This document shows, piece by piece, positions 47,390-59,379 of a DNA stretch of 64,000 bases (position 1 is its first letter; every line of letters begins with the position of its first letter). The position numbers and the translations under genes were made by a program. Under the pieces are notes generated by a model. The model searched no databases, was not told where the DNA came from, and worked only from the letters and a program-made list of their open reading frames with translations. This DNA comes from Rhytidiadelphus loreus (taxonomy: Eukaryota; Streptophyta; Bryopsida; Hypnales; Hylocomiaceae): the NCBI GenBank assembly GCA_947034895.1, contig OX344762.1:9491501-9555500 (forward strand). Reading direction: 5' to 3'.

Positions 47390-48420
47390 TTTTTGAGTCT
47401 TCAAACTACTATCCGTTGGCCTATCCTGTAATGGTTCTAAATGGATTCAAAGTTTAGGGTAAGTGATAAAAAATCACAGGCCTCGAACGGGTAAAATGAG
47501 ATGGCCAAACTATGAGTTGAACCATCCGAAAGATTGGCTCCTAAATTTCAAACTCCTCATGACTAGCATGGACAATCTAGCCTCATCATGAGAACAAAGC
47601 AAATTTTGACCATATAGACCATTAACCGTACTTTGTCACGACACAAAACAAGGCTAAGCAATGGTTTAATCCAGGCGGCCCTCAACAACAAAATTTACAA
47701 TGAAATCAAAATCACAAGCCACAACACATAAGTCTTCAATGTCCTTCAACTCCAACTTCAACCCAAATTTTTTCTTGAACTTTGGTATGATGCCACCAAT
47801 GATCTAGGAATTTAAATGAAATGTATAATAGCTTTTTGGAAAAGCCTGCACAGTTTTTTACTACTCCTATAAAATTCAAATTCAAATCACAATTTGTTCA
47901 TCTTTTATAGCCACTCAAAAATTTGGCTCCTAAAATTGAGGGTAGTAGACCTTCCTTTACTTCTACAGTCACAAGTCATTCATAAATGCTTCAAATACAA
48001 CAAATGATAGCTACTTGAAAAGTTAACAAAATTTCTCACATTCTATCCAAATTTCATTTCAAACTAAAGACACGTCTGTCTTCTATAGTCAGTCGAAGTC
48101 TCTACCCCTTTACATGGAAGGTAGCAGACCTTCCTCCACTCAAACTAGTACAAATCTCAACTCATAACTTCAATTCAATCAAGATAGGACTTTTTGAAAA
48201 GTTAACAGCTTGATACACAATTCTTCTAATTTTCATTTCAAAATTCTTCAAATTCAACACACAATGGCTCCTCAAACATTTGGGCCTTCTAAATCAACAA
48301 TGGGAAAGAAGATGAATAGTGTCCTCTTATCCTTCACTTCAATAATACAACTCAATAGTGCCAAAATCAAATGAACATCAGCCCATAATTTGGCCATAAG
48401 GCTACTCTACCACCCATTGT
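47390..48420 (+). repeat. Non-coding dispersed repeat R2, copy 2
   Basis: Aligns with the reverse complement of 33.54-34.50 kb. It lies between the two LTR-like repeats and so may be the internal region of that element. No conserved frame. Confidence 0.65.
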
Positions 48421-48599
48421 TGATATATTTGACCAAACTATTAAATTTGTCTCTTTAATGAAAAGGTAAGTCACCCAAAATCATTAGAAGGCTATAAATT
48501 TTTTTTATTCTTCTTCTATGACCTTAAACACACAAAATAATATTGAAAAATATTAGGATGTGTAGATTGAGTTGGAACCTAATTGGATTTACCCAACAA

Positions 48600-50640
48600 A
48601 TAGTTATGTTCGTTCCAAGGGAGGCAATTCTAATAGAATTGTTTCTAAATGTACCTAATTGGCCTAAACAAACACCAAGAAAAGACAATTGATCCTACAT
48701 TCATTCTCTAATTACTAAAATAATTATTTAATATTTCTCTTATTTTTTATTTTTTTGTTTTTAATTTATTAATTATGGATAATTAAGCTTATCTTCCCAA
48801 ATTGGATTCAGCATCTTCTCTTCCAATTTGGCTCCCGGACTTTCTCCAAATTGTCCTTTCTTTTGCGGCTGCTCTTTAATCACCGACTTGGCTTAATCAG
48901 TCTGTCTAGTTACATCTGAATTGGGCTTGCATACTCACTGCTTCTTCTCCAATTTGCTACTTTTTACTCTCAACTAGGGAATACTCACCAACTTGATTTA
49001 TTTTGTCTCCCATCTTCCTAGCATTAACACTTTCACCAATCAATTGGGAATTTTGCCTCACAGCTTCACAACTTGGTCTCTCAAAATTCTGACAATTACA
49101 GAACTTGCAATCTTTTCTACCCAACTTGGGTATTTTCTTACTCTCCATTATTTTATCCCTCATAAAACTTTAATCATTCATGGATTAACTTCTCATTTTG
49201 AACCAACTGCCTACTCTTAAAATACCAAATTGGATTTTTTTCAATTCAGCATTCAAGCATCAATCATTAAAACCCAAATTGGACTAAAGGCATTCCATAC
49301 AACATTCAACCAAATCGGAACCAGTTGACTTGACAGCAACTCGACTGCCAATTTGGTATAGTAACAAGAACTTCTCAGACCGAATTAAAACTCAAAGACT
49401 ACAACGCCATCATCTTCATCCTATTAGGCGTTGCTGTACCAGCTCAAAAAGCATAATCACTCCACATTTCATCTGTCTCACACATAACACGGAAACACAT
49501 ACAAACCAACTTGGATTCATTGCAAAAATCCCAAATTGATTCACATCACAATCGAACATATGATTTCAATCACCAACCCCACCAACTGGATATGAATTTT
49601 CATCTCATTAATCCGAGTTGGTGAATAAATCACCGTTTACACTTATTAATAATATCTTTTCTATCACAACTGGTTTATATAAAAATCCTCTTATTTGGAC
49701 TTAAGATTCTATAGTTCCATCGTCTCTCATTTTACTATTTGTTCTTCAAGCTGGAATCATCTTCTATAACTTGGAAATACCTTTAAACCTCTTGTTTACA
49801 GTTTCACCTACACTGATTCACTCAGCGTTCATTTCCAAATTAGAAAACAATTGCACTCTAATGATACTCTTTAAACTCCAGCACTAAAACTCCCATTTGG
49901 AACTTCCTCCTCTTCTCTCCACGAGAATCACCTGGACATCCTTTATCTGCATCTCCCGAAGAAGACTACAAACATTATAATAGACATTTTTCCAACTGAG
50001 AACACACAAGTCACCTCCGACTTGTCCCAAACACACACACAAGGCATGAAAGCATACATACAAAACAACCAGAAATACACAACCAACTTGGACTGGGACT
50101 CGCAGCGGACTCACTCGACACTGGGTAGCTTCCAATTTGGAAAGCTCAGCTTTAAAACTTCAAGCCAGGCGGTTCCCTAACCAACTTGGATGTCACTTCA
50201 AAATCCACAAACTGCCAACTAGGAACCTCAAAAATAACTACATTAAAACCAACAAACACAAACTTCCCAATTTGGCATTTATTGCACACAAAACAAAACT
50301 TCAACCCTAACTGCTCACCGCAGACCAAATTGGAACACAACCGCAAGTCCAATTAGGTAACACCAAGACAATTCCGATTAGGAATACACGCACAACATTC
50401 CAAATTGGAATCACACCCTGCTTTTACAATTGGACTCCGACTCCCGACTAGGTTGATTCCACCATCAGTTCAGCGACTGACGCTTGACTACTCCAATTTG
50501 GAATTAAACACACAAAAATGACTTACCAAATTGGTTTATTAAACATACAAAATCACCCATTTGGAACACCATTTAAACAAAACATAACCCAAATCATCCA
50601 AAAATAACAAAAACTTAAATCCGAATAGGTCATTTACAGG
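48600..50640 (+). mobile_element. LTR-like direct repeat, right copy, with CCAANTTGG word array
   Basis: The right partner of 45.83-46.7 kb. Between 48.79 and 50.54 kb it carries fifteen exact CCAANTTGG words (CCAATTTGG, CCAAATTGG, CCAACTTGG) plus many one-mismatch forms, about one per 45-60 bp. The sequence between them is not repetitive. About 0.03 exact matches would be expected by chance in this length at even base composition. Short frames here are random. Confidence 0.6.
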
Positions 50641-50704
50641 ATATAAATTGGATGTAAATAAGATGTCTACTAAAGGAAAAAAACAAAGTTCCAAGAAAAT
50701 CTCA

Positions 50705-51159
50705 CTACATCTGTAAAAACTTGAAAATGCGTTTAACCGTAGCAACAATGTAATCAGCATGATTTGCCTTCGTCAAAAGATTGACTATCCCCTCTAACCA
50801 TTATTGGTGGCCACAACTCTTTTTTACAGACTTCATCATACAATAGTATTGATCAATTTTTAAATCCTCGAAACACCTTTCAAATGTCACTTCTTTGTTG
50901 TTGAACTCAACACATCCGACTTGCAACAAGATCACCAACATTTGAATATTATATTGAAGGTTCCCATGTCAACACTGTTCTACGCAAGGTTGTCTTGGCG
51001 ATCAAAAGGCCTAGCTTTTTCTTCAAGATGTTCATGCAATAGTGCAAGACCGAACAAAAGAAGAAGCTAATTCGGTAGTTGTGACAAATAAAACTCAAAC
51101 TTTGCTTTTGGTTGAGACTCTTCATCTTGAGACTCAAAAAACCTCCTCCAATTTGACAT
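50705..51159 (-). pseudogene. ORF X, copy 4
   Basis: From ATG 51159: MSNWRRFFESQDEESQPKAK and FEFYLSQLPN in one unbroken frame, the cleanest 5' half in the window. After shifts come EVTFERCFEDLKIDQYY, HADYIVATVKRIFKFLQM and TAG at 50707-50705. A GACGCCTTCTT leader upstream (minus) matches copy 2. Confidence 0.55.
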
Positions 51160-51419
51160 ATTGAAATCTAATGTGAAAAACAAAAAACAAAAAAATCAAG
51201 CAAATGAAGTTCAAAGGTGGTTGCATCTTCTTAAATACATGACACACAATAGTAAGAAGGCGTCACCTTGAAGCTACTTAGCATGTCATCTTTTTTTCTA
51301 TATTATTATAATTAAATCTATCAAAATAAGATATTAGTATATCTTTTTACATTATGTATGCATTTACAGTGCAACAACAATGATAGAGTCAAATAAACTA
51401 AATGTCACACATTTATATT

Positions 51420-52100
51420 GCACATAGACATAATTAATTTTAGAAAGAAACGATAAAAAGAACATAGACAAAACAAATGGTAAGATTAACCATCATCAAT
51501 TAATACAAATTCCTATATATGCTAATAAATTTCCAAACAAATTGAACAAACTTGTGTACGAAAGAATAAATTGAATAAGCTTGCAAAGCTTCAACTACAT
51601 GACATGAGAAAGTTAAACCTGGAATTTGACGCACCTTCATTAAATGTCATATACACAACAGAAGGACACAATCAAGACAATGTACAGACTAATGTTGGGC
51701 CACTACAAATTTTCTTGTTTTTCCTCCAACCTAGGATTAACACATTTACTGCACATGCTTCAAAATCCTAAACCCTTAAATTAGCATTCTAACCCTAAAA
51801 GTCCAAATAATAAAATAACCCTTTGAGCATTACACTCATTTATTGAATATTTTGAATTCCATGGCTTTAGCAAAATGGAAGCTCAAGACAACATCAAGAC
51901 AACACAAGACCAATTCCTTGAAAACCTACAAACACTTAATCCTAGAGCACTGAATCCTAATCCTAGGAATAATCGAGATTCAACACCACCTTATTTTTTT
52001 TTTACTACAACAAGATTTTGAGAAGGTCTTAGCTAATCAATAATAATATAAAATATTTATGTAAACATTACCAATAGCAACCGCTTTGCTATTTTGACCA
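51420..52100. other. AT-rich, nothing recognised
   Basis: Short frames only. Confidence 0.45.
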
Positions 52101-52199
52101 CAAACTAGCTGATTTTGAGACATTTGTTGATTGATCAGCACTACTCACTCTGCTTTACTAATTTTTGGTATCAAATAAGACCTCTTAGCAAAATAAACA

Positions 52200-52900
52200 A
52201 AATTTTGGCAATTCAATACTAATCTTTCATCTTTAAACCCATCCCATCTCTCATAGTGATAAACTTGAAATGTTTATTGATGTGACTACTTGAGAATAAT
52301 ATGGTTTTGTTGAAATCAAAGAATGTTGATCTTGACATAGTTGAAACAATTGATTGTGAATCAACAACTTGTGAATCAACTTCACAACTTGTGAATCAAT
52401 CAATGATAACAATAATTTTTTCACATCATCTCGTAGCCCTCATGAAATTCACTTGTTAATGCTTTTTCCGTCACAATTGATCAATGTCACAAACTAATTG
52501 TTTGAAGTCTGATGCATATACAAAGGCAAAGCATGATTCTTACTGTAAAGAGTGGCTCTTGGATGTTGTCCAATGAATCTTGCTACGTTCTCCAAAAGCT
52601 TTGGCAAAGGCTACTAAAAACAAATTGGTTTAAGATCAAAGATCTTTTCTCCAATAAAAGAACAAAGTTAACCAGAATAAATTTAGTTTAGTAAGTAATG
52701 TGCTAATTAGGCCTACTCATCATTCATTTTTTTGATACCACTAAGGTTGAAAAAAAAGAGATGAATTGAATTTGATTCAAAAATCTTCAAAACTTTGATA
52801 GTTTATCACCAAACTATCTAGAAAGACTAATTCTTGGTTATTTGAAAGTCAAGGTGCTCGAAATGAGATTTTGAGCAAACAAATTTTCTATATGAATTGA
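52200..52900 (-). pseudogene. Gag remnant of a minus-strand chromovirus
   Basis: On minus, near 52.44-52.40 kb, GLRDDVKKLLLSLIDSQ resembles the end of the retrotransposon gag domain, followed by LFQLCQDQHS in place of the usual NRLF.RR.. block. It lies on the expected side of the LTR fragment at 53.9 kb. Strongly decayed. Confidence 0.35.
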
Positions 52901-53639
52901 AATATACAGTATAGGTTGGGACATTCCAACTAATCTTTGATCAATGTTGAACTTTGTAATATAATTTTAAATACAATTTGTCCTCACTAACAAGGCTTTG
53001 ATGACTCTTAGAACAATATCTAACTTTGATTCAAGTGAATCAACCATACTAGCGTCTTTGCCTCTTTACATCATAATTCTCTTGACAAAATTACAAAAAA
53101 TACCTTTACAAGGGATAAAACCAATTTAGAAATGGATAATCTACAATCTTTAAAATGATAAAAGTTTTTTCAAAGATGAATAATCTACGCTCGATCAAGA
53201 AAAAACCTTATTGAAAGAAAGACAATACTAATTTAGAGGAAGGTAATTTACAACTTATAATTGCTCAAGTATTGTTGTGAAGAGGGATAATCTACACTCA
53301 ATCAAGAAAGACTAAGATCTAGTATTATTTTACTGGTAAATCCAAATACTAACTATTGTCAACTTTGGTTGTACATATTGAAATACAAAGACATGACCCA
53401 ACGCACAATTTCTTCAAGACCTCTAAAACTTAAATACTTATAACTTTTACAAAAATAGTCCAAATCTTGTTTTCTAAAAAGGAAGTGGTAAAAGGTTTCA
53501 ATAAAAGTCTACCTACTAAATTTCAAATTAATATAAAACTTTTTTTGTATGCTATAGAGTAGAATTTGAATGTAGTCTCGACAAACTTTTATGGACACCG
53601 TAAATATAAGACAATTGGAGGTTCTTTAAGACAAGATTA

Positions 53640-53935
53640 AATCTTAGATTTCATAAAAGAGTACAAAAAATTATTTAAAATAAGAATCTAAAAATACAAG
53701 AGATGTGTTGTTGAGATTAAGGATCACCTTAGTCTTGACACCCAAGGTTATATATTTTTTATCAACAAAGCTCCTCAAGAAGCTTCCTATCCATGAAGCA
53801 CATTAAGAGGCTTCTTTTATTTTGGAAGCTTCTCAAAAAGCCTTGTGTTACTTATAGGTTCCTTCCTAAATCTAGAAAGCCTTTTAAGTGGTTTCCTATT
53901 ATTTATAGAAAGTTCTAAGGTGTATATCCGTGATA
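53640..53935 (-). mobile_element. LTR fragment of the chromovirus family
   Basis: On minus it starts TATCACGGATATACACC (compare TGTCATGGACATTCCACA at 44873). It runs through AAGCTTCC-type words, ATATATAACC and TCAAGACTAAGGTGATCC to CAACAACACATCTCTTGTAT, paralleling the 44.87-45.05 kb LTR. Confidence 0.6.
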
Positions 53936-55305
53936 GTATAGATCATTAAGTTTGCATATATGTCATTCTTTTGTCTACAATGATTGAGATTAAATTCTAA
54001 ATGAATTCATATGACACAAGTTAGAATAGGATGGCTAATATACCTTTCCTTTTATCTTTTGTATATGATAAGGAAAAATATCCCTCCAAAGATTATTGAT
54101 TCTATATAAAAAAAAATTCTTGAATTCTATGACAACTTGAAATTTTTTAAACCAACTTTGGAAACGCAAATGTGGTCACATTTAGTCCTAATTAGGGTTC
54201 ATACATTAACCTTTAAATGATGACGCAGTTTTTTTTGGCTACTGAATGACAAAAAATCTCTCTATGCAAGACAAAAATGTAACTATTCATCTTCACAATT
54301 TCGTGCTGAAAGGGGAGGTCTTCTACAATATTTTGACTTCTAATGAATGCTTTTGAATTTTTTTAAACCAATCATTCACACAGTCCTATCCAAAATGGAT
54401 GATTTCCACATTCACCAATTTGTCTTTCAAGGGTTAAACAAGTTGATAAAAAAATTCTACGCTACCACAATGTTCGTCTCAACATCACTCAATCCTAACC
54501 CCTAAAATGTATTAAATAGGGGAATAATGTTTATCTTTGAAATTCGGAAGTGTAAGAATATTTTTCCAAAATCACTTCTTCATTTACAAATATGGTTTGC
54601 ATGCCACAACAATGAATCCACTGGAATAGATAACATACTAATTTTATTAATTCTAAAATGAACTCTCCAAAATGAACTAATTCATAGGAAGGGAGATTTT
54701 TTTCAATCAAACTTCATGCTCACAATTCTAGACTCCCAAGCTCACACCCCATACTCTCTTCCTAACGTCATTACATGTCCCTCCATCATGAAGTGATTAA
54801 TATTACATTTCATGAACTTTTGTAGGTAATTTGGAAGTTGTAATTCCAAATATGTATCCCAATTTTTCAAATTTCATCATCTACGGTAATATATAGTCCT
54901 AAAAATTTCTCGAGTAAATTTTTGGAAACAAGTGGGATGAAAGAAATAGGCTTGCCTATATCAATTTTCTACTTTGCCCAAAAATATTGAAGCCAACCAT
55001 GTTTTTTTTTTAAAGACAATTATTGAGTAAATAGAGTTAATCTTAAAGGTCTCTCCAAGTTTGTGACAAGGGTATCAAAGGAAGGTTTAACTAAGAATAG
55101 TACAAAAGAAACACAACACCAAACTCCATCAAACCTAGTTTTGGTGCTTCGAGAAGTTTCATCCAATGTTTTTCTCCAGCTCCAACTCCTAGTTCCTCAT
55201 TTTACATACTTTAAGATTAACTCTATTGCATCATTATTTAAAATGGGTTAATTTCCTTTGGGTTCATGAAAATTGAAGACATTTTTTTGACATTATTGGA
55301 ATATA
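53936..55305. other. AT-rich, nothing recognised
   Basis: No sustained frame and no clear repeat. Confidence 0.45.
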
Positions 55306-55800
55306 TCATACGAAGAGTGCTGGACCATCGAGGCTTCTGAAATAGCAAGTTTCACGTAACTGCCACCTGAATGCGTAATGCCCATTTGAAAGCAAACCAA
55401 AATCTGCGCAGCAAATCCCAAGCATCCCAAGTTTAAGCATTGCACCTCGAATCCAAGTCAGAGGGAACAGAGTTGTGAGGATGCTCCAATTTCTCGCCAC
55501 ATTATTCACAATAACATTGATATATGACTCCAGTGCAACCTGCAAAAGAAATCAGTCAATTGCATCACATGCTCCTACACCAAATCACATCAAATCACAT
55601 CAAACCTCTCTAATCTTATTCACATTGCCAAATCAATATATAGCGTAAGTGAAGAACATGACCCTCAGTTGTGTGGTGCACGGCGGTAGATTTCCATTTT
55701 CAAGGCACCTAAAATTTGAGGCAGAAAATCCAGCAGATCCATAAGAGAATCATACCATGAAGTCTTTCAGATAATAGTCGCTCAACCAATCCAAGAAGCA
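55306..55800 (-). CDS. Possible spliced exons of an unrecognised gene
   Basis: On minus, SDYYLKDFM ends at a GTATGA donor (55755-55750). It can join across a 210-bp gap to a clean acceptor, TGATTTCTTTTGCAG (ending 55540), which opens VALESYINVIVNNVARNWSI. That exon stays open 78 codons to a stop at 55306. The frame has stops upstream of about 55.83 kb, so the 5' part is unclear. It may be a pseudogene or a non-coding transcript. Confidence 0.25.
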
Positions 55801-56150
55801 CCAATTCCCACCCCAAGAGGCTCATCATGCGTCTTTCCCATATACTGAAGCATCTAAACATCACTCCGTAAGCTTCTGAAACGACTATGATCCTTGTCAA
55901 AATATTAAATCCATAATGAAAAAGATACCTTAAAGGCAGGGTTAAGTTCAAAAACTCCAGGCTTGTCGGAAATTTACGTCGCCAACTGCATCCAGATACA
56001 ACAAGCACTACACGTTCACATAGAAGAAATGTTGCCTTGGGACTCGATAAAGATTATGAACTCAAACAGGCCAAGAGAGTAGTACACAAATCCACATCCA
56101 GAGTAATGACATATGCAGTATCCGTACCAAGAGCACACCAAGAGTACTAT

Positions 56151-56285
56151 TTCCAATGCTGCATCCACCAAGAACACAAATCAGTTTAAAAAATCAGATA
56201 AATGCGAAATACCTTACAATTTCCAATGCTGCATCCACCAAAACACAAATCAGTTTCAAAAATCAGATAAATGCGAAATACATTA
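56151..56285. repeat. 69-bp tandem duplication
   Basis: TTTCCAATGCTGCATCCACC starts at 56151 and again at 56220. The copies differ by a few substitutions and one base of length, and both run to GATAAATGCGAAATAC. Confidence 0.85.
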
Positions 56286-56341
56286 AAGAATTAATTTAGC
56301 TGACCAATCAAAAGTGGAATGTAGAAAAAAGCTGACTGAAT

Positions 56342-56437
56342 TTAGGCTTGAAAACCCGCAATACTTCTCATTCAAACTGTGGGTTTTCAAGCCTAAATAC
56401 TTCTCATTCATGTTAAGACCCGCAATACTTCTCATTC
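56342..56437. repeat. Hairpin plus triplicated AATACTTCTCATTCA
   Basis: TTAGGCTTGAAAACCC pairs perfectly with GGGTTTTCAAGCCTAA (about 56342-56397). The 15-mer AATACTTCTCATTCA occurs in the loop and twice more to the right. It probably arose by template switching. Confidence 0.8.
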
Positions 56438-57468
56438 ATGTTAGCCATGATCAAACCCTCCTAGTCATCCCTTGCCTCCTTGCTACCATTGCTGTTGATA
56501 GGGTCACTCATCGTCCACAGGATATGCACGTTGGTGGCATCAACTTGTCACATTGTTACAAGTGAGCAGAAATTTAGAAGTGTCATATCAAATCTACTCC
56601 ACAGAACTAGAGCATCCGGAGGACCAAGTAAAGGGAAAAAAACAAGCAAGACAACGCAACAACAAGAAGTCAGTTGGATCAAACGAAGACCTGGATGGTC
56701 AGACACAATGGATGAAATTTATTTACATGGTCATAGACCTGCCCTCTTAGGGTTCTTGAGACAGCACCCATGACTGAAATAGGTTAACCCTGAAACAATG
56801 AACCCATCGCCGTGATCATCAGCCAGAAAATTATCCTGAGCCCCCCAAATAACCTCAAACAGGACGAATAGCAGCATTCCTATTTTCTACAGGAAACTTG
56901 AAAGTCGTTCACTGGACACTTTCAGTCCACGCTCTAAAAGGGCTAGAGTGACAGTGTGGCAGGTGTTTGGATCCGCATCCCTCACTTGCAAACTCAAAAC
57001 TCTGTAAAGGAAGGCAAATCACGATCCAGGCATTCTATCAGATAAGAATTCGATAGAAACACACACAAGCCAAGCCAACACCATCTCTGCACTCTTCCAA
57101 ACACACAATCCAGACGGCCAAACGCACGACAACATTCGTCCACCATTCCGGACATTTAAACTGAAGTTTTTTGAAGCAGGGCTATCAAAAGAACATATCC
57201 TAAATGCAAGCAAGCAAGTAAACCTCAGACAGCACTTGCAAACCCAACGAGCGCAAGATTCGCAAAAGAACCCAACCATGAATCAGAGAAGACGATGAGA
57301 GAAAGCTTGCATGGTAACAAGCCAAGCCGATAGCACCTCTGCACCAAACAACAACCCAACCCATGCCCACACTCCATTCCCATGTCAACCCTTACGGACA
57401 TTGAGCATTCCAGCAAAAAGGTGGTGTTCATAAACACCAGTTCAAATGTAAATCGCCAGGCAAGGATC
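56438..57468. other. 3' flank and 3' UTR of histone H1; no other gene
   Basis: GC content rises toward H1. The minus side presumably carries the H1 3' UTR. The overlapping frames are not convincing. Confidence 0.4.
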
Positions 57469-58639
57469 TCACTTCCTCGCTTTCTTCGCAGCAGGTTTCG
57501 CCGAGGGGGACTTGGCCGCAGGCTTCACGCTCTTCGGACCCTTCTTCGGCGTCACCATCTTGCGCACAGTCGGAGGCTTCCTTCCTGCCGCGGGCTTCTT
57601 CGCCGCCGCCGCTGGAGCGGCCTTCTTCGCAGGGGCTGCAGCTTTCGGCTTCTTCGCAGTGGGGACCGTCTTCTTCGCAGGAGCCGCTACTTTGGCTTTC
57701 TTAGCTGGGGGCGCACTCGCCTTACCCACGGCCTTGCGCTTCGTCGCCGTAGTGGGCTTCGCCACCTTCGTTGGCTTCGCACTTGCGGCCTTGGACTTCG
57801 CGACAGTCGTCCCGGCACTCTTGCTCTTCACTCGACCCGCAGCCGACGGTTTCTTGACGACCTTCGCCTTGGGCGCCACCTTCGCTGCTGCCTTGGGAGC
57901 ACTTGGAGCCTTCGCCGCCTTCGCGGGCTTCTTCAACTCGTCAGAGAGCTTGAATGAGTTCTTCACCTTGACCAGCTTCCCCGCCTTCGTCAAGTTCCGC
58001 AACTGGATCGTCAGCATCTTCTTGAAGTTCGGGGGCAGACCCGTCTTGTACTTGTCCTCCAAGTACTTCGCGATGGCGTACTGGCTAGACCCCGTCCGCT
58101 CCTTCAACGCGCCGATCGCCTCGACAACCATCTGCCACCGTCCACAAAAAACATCACATCCATCAGCACATCAACCACCTGCTCAAACTCCTCTCAAACT
58201 CCATACACATTCCTAACCCTACCACATCTATTACCATGTTCATCAAACACGACCGCATGGAAATGGCGCCCAGACGACGATGCAATTGTCAACTAACATA
58301 CACAAAGAAAGAAGGCCAACAACCCCAGCCACCATCGCAACCAAAAATCTCCAAACGCAAAGCACACCACCCACACTTACACATACACAGCACGAAGCAC
58401 CCCCCACTCACCACGAGGTACGATGGGTGCAACGCCGGCGCCTTGGGAGCCTTCTGCTTCGCCACCTTCTCCTTCGGCACCTTCACAGCCTTCTCCTTCG
58501 GAGACTTCACCGCCTTGGGCTTCAGCTCCTTGGCCATTCTCGTCTTCGTCGCCTTCGCAGGCTTCTCGTCCGCCTTCACTTCCTCCACGGACTCAACTGC
58601 AGGGGCGGGGTCGACGGCCGGGGCGTCGGAAGCGGCCAT
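57469..58639 (-). CDS. H1: Linker histone H1 (complete, 2 exons, 296 aa)
   Basis: Exon 1 is 58412-58639 and exon 2 is 57469-58131. The 280-bp intron has GTGAGT and CAG ends and phase 0. The ATG at 58639 (MAASDAPAVD) is chosen because an acidic, then Lys/Pro-rich tail typical of plant H1 starts there; an in-frame ATG farther upstream is UTR. Residues 1-70 form the N-terminal tail with a SPKEK motif. Residues 71-143 form the winged-helix globular domain (HPSYLVMVVEAIGALKERTG, SSQYAIAKYLEDKYKTGLPP, then KNSFKLSDELKK), split by the intron after HPSYLV. The remaining 150 residues are a Lys/Ala/Pro tail ending AAKKARK, with TPKK and KSPSAKP motifs that bind linker DNA and are usual kinase sites. 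The protein binds nucleosome dyads and compacts chromatin. Codon use is strongly GC-rich, unlike the surroundings. Confidence 0.95.
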
Positions 58640-59200
58640 GGCAATAAACACAAACGCAAACTGCACGCGAACCCTAACACCACTCCCAACCACAAAAGTC
58701 GTGCTCTTTTGCGTGTAAAACCAAATCCTTCTCGTGCCGAGGTATTCGGAAGCCAAACCAGAAACAAAGCTCTCAGACTTACAACAAGGGATACACAAAC
58801 CAAATTCACACCCAATTCAAAACACCAAGAGGAGCACACTATCAACAAACGATGACAGGAAAATCCGTGCACACAGGGGTACACACACACGCACACACAC
58901 TATCAACAACGACGGCAAGGATACAAATCCGTCCACATATACTAAAGTATTACAAACGGCGAGAGAGACCTTCCAAGAAGGAAAGCGCAGCAATACCACG
59001 AGAGCACAGTGCAAGCAATCGATCAACAGGACCGCAAGGAACAGAAACGCAGATTGCGAGAACGCAAAAAGGCTGTAAACGAGGTGTGAGCTCAAGGGAG
59101 TGGAGATACCGGGAGAGACAAGCGGAGGGGACAAAGAGGAGAAGACCTCGGTGGAGGAAAAAATGAGGGGGTGGGGTGTTTTTAAAGCTTTCTTCTAATT
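58640..59200 (-). promoter_or_regulatory. 5' UTR and promoter of histone H1
   Basis: GC-richer DNA upstream of the H1 ATG with a CA/TG microsatellite at about 58878-58900. On minus a TTTAAAAAC box lies near 59180-59190, about 25-40 bp before pyrimidine-rich sequence that could hold the transcription start. The UTR would then be about 500 nt, or shorter if spliced. Composition drops to AT-rich beyond 59.2 kb. Confidence 0.4.
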
Positions 59201-59379
59201 ATCCGTCTTTGGGGGATTAGACCTTGTAAGTCAATTTTACCTCAAAGATAAGAGGAAGATGCATCTAATCTAAGTTCTATTATAATTTTGGGATTTTTGA
59301 AGAATTAGTTATGGATTTTTAAAGTCATCATCTGGTTGGTATATTTCTGTTTTGGGGCGGTGGGCGGTGGGATGAAAAG

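Noticed and set aside
49330..50760. Short ORFs across the CCAANTTGG array as genes
   Set aside because: Random frames in non-coding repeat DNA; no conserved motifs and both strands are similarly open.
57512..58216. 234-codon plus-strand ORF and a 191-codon one opposite H1
   Set aside because: Exact antisense of the Lys/Ala-rich H1 tail, whose GC-rich codons give few stops on the other strand; no family features.
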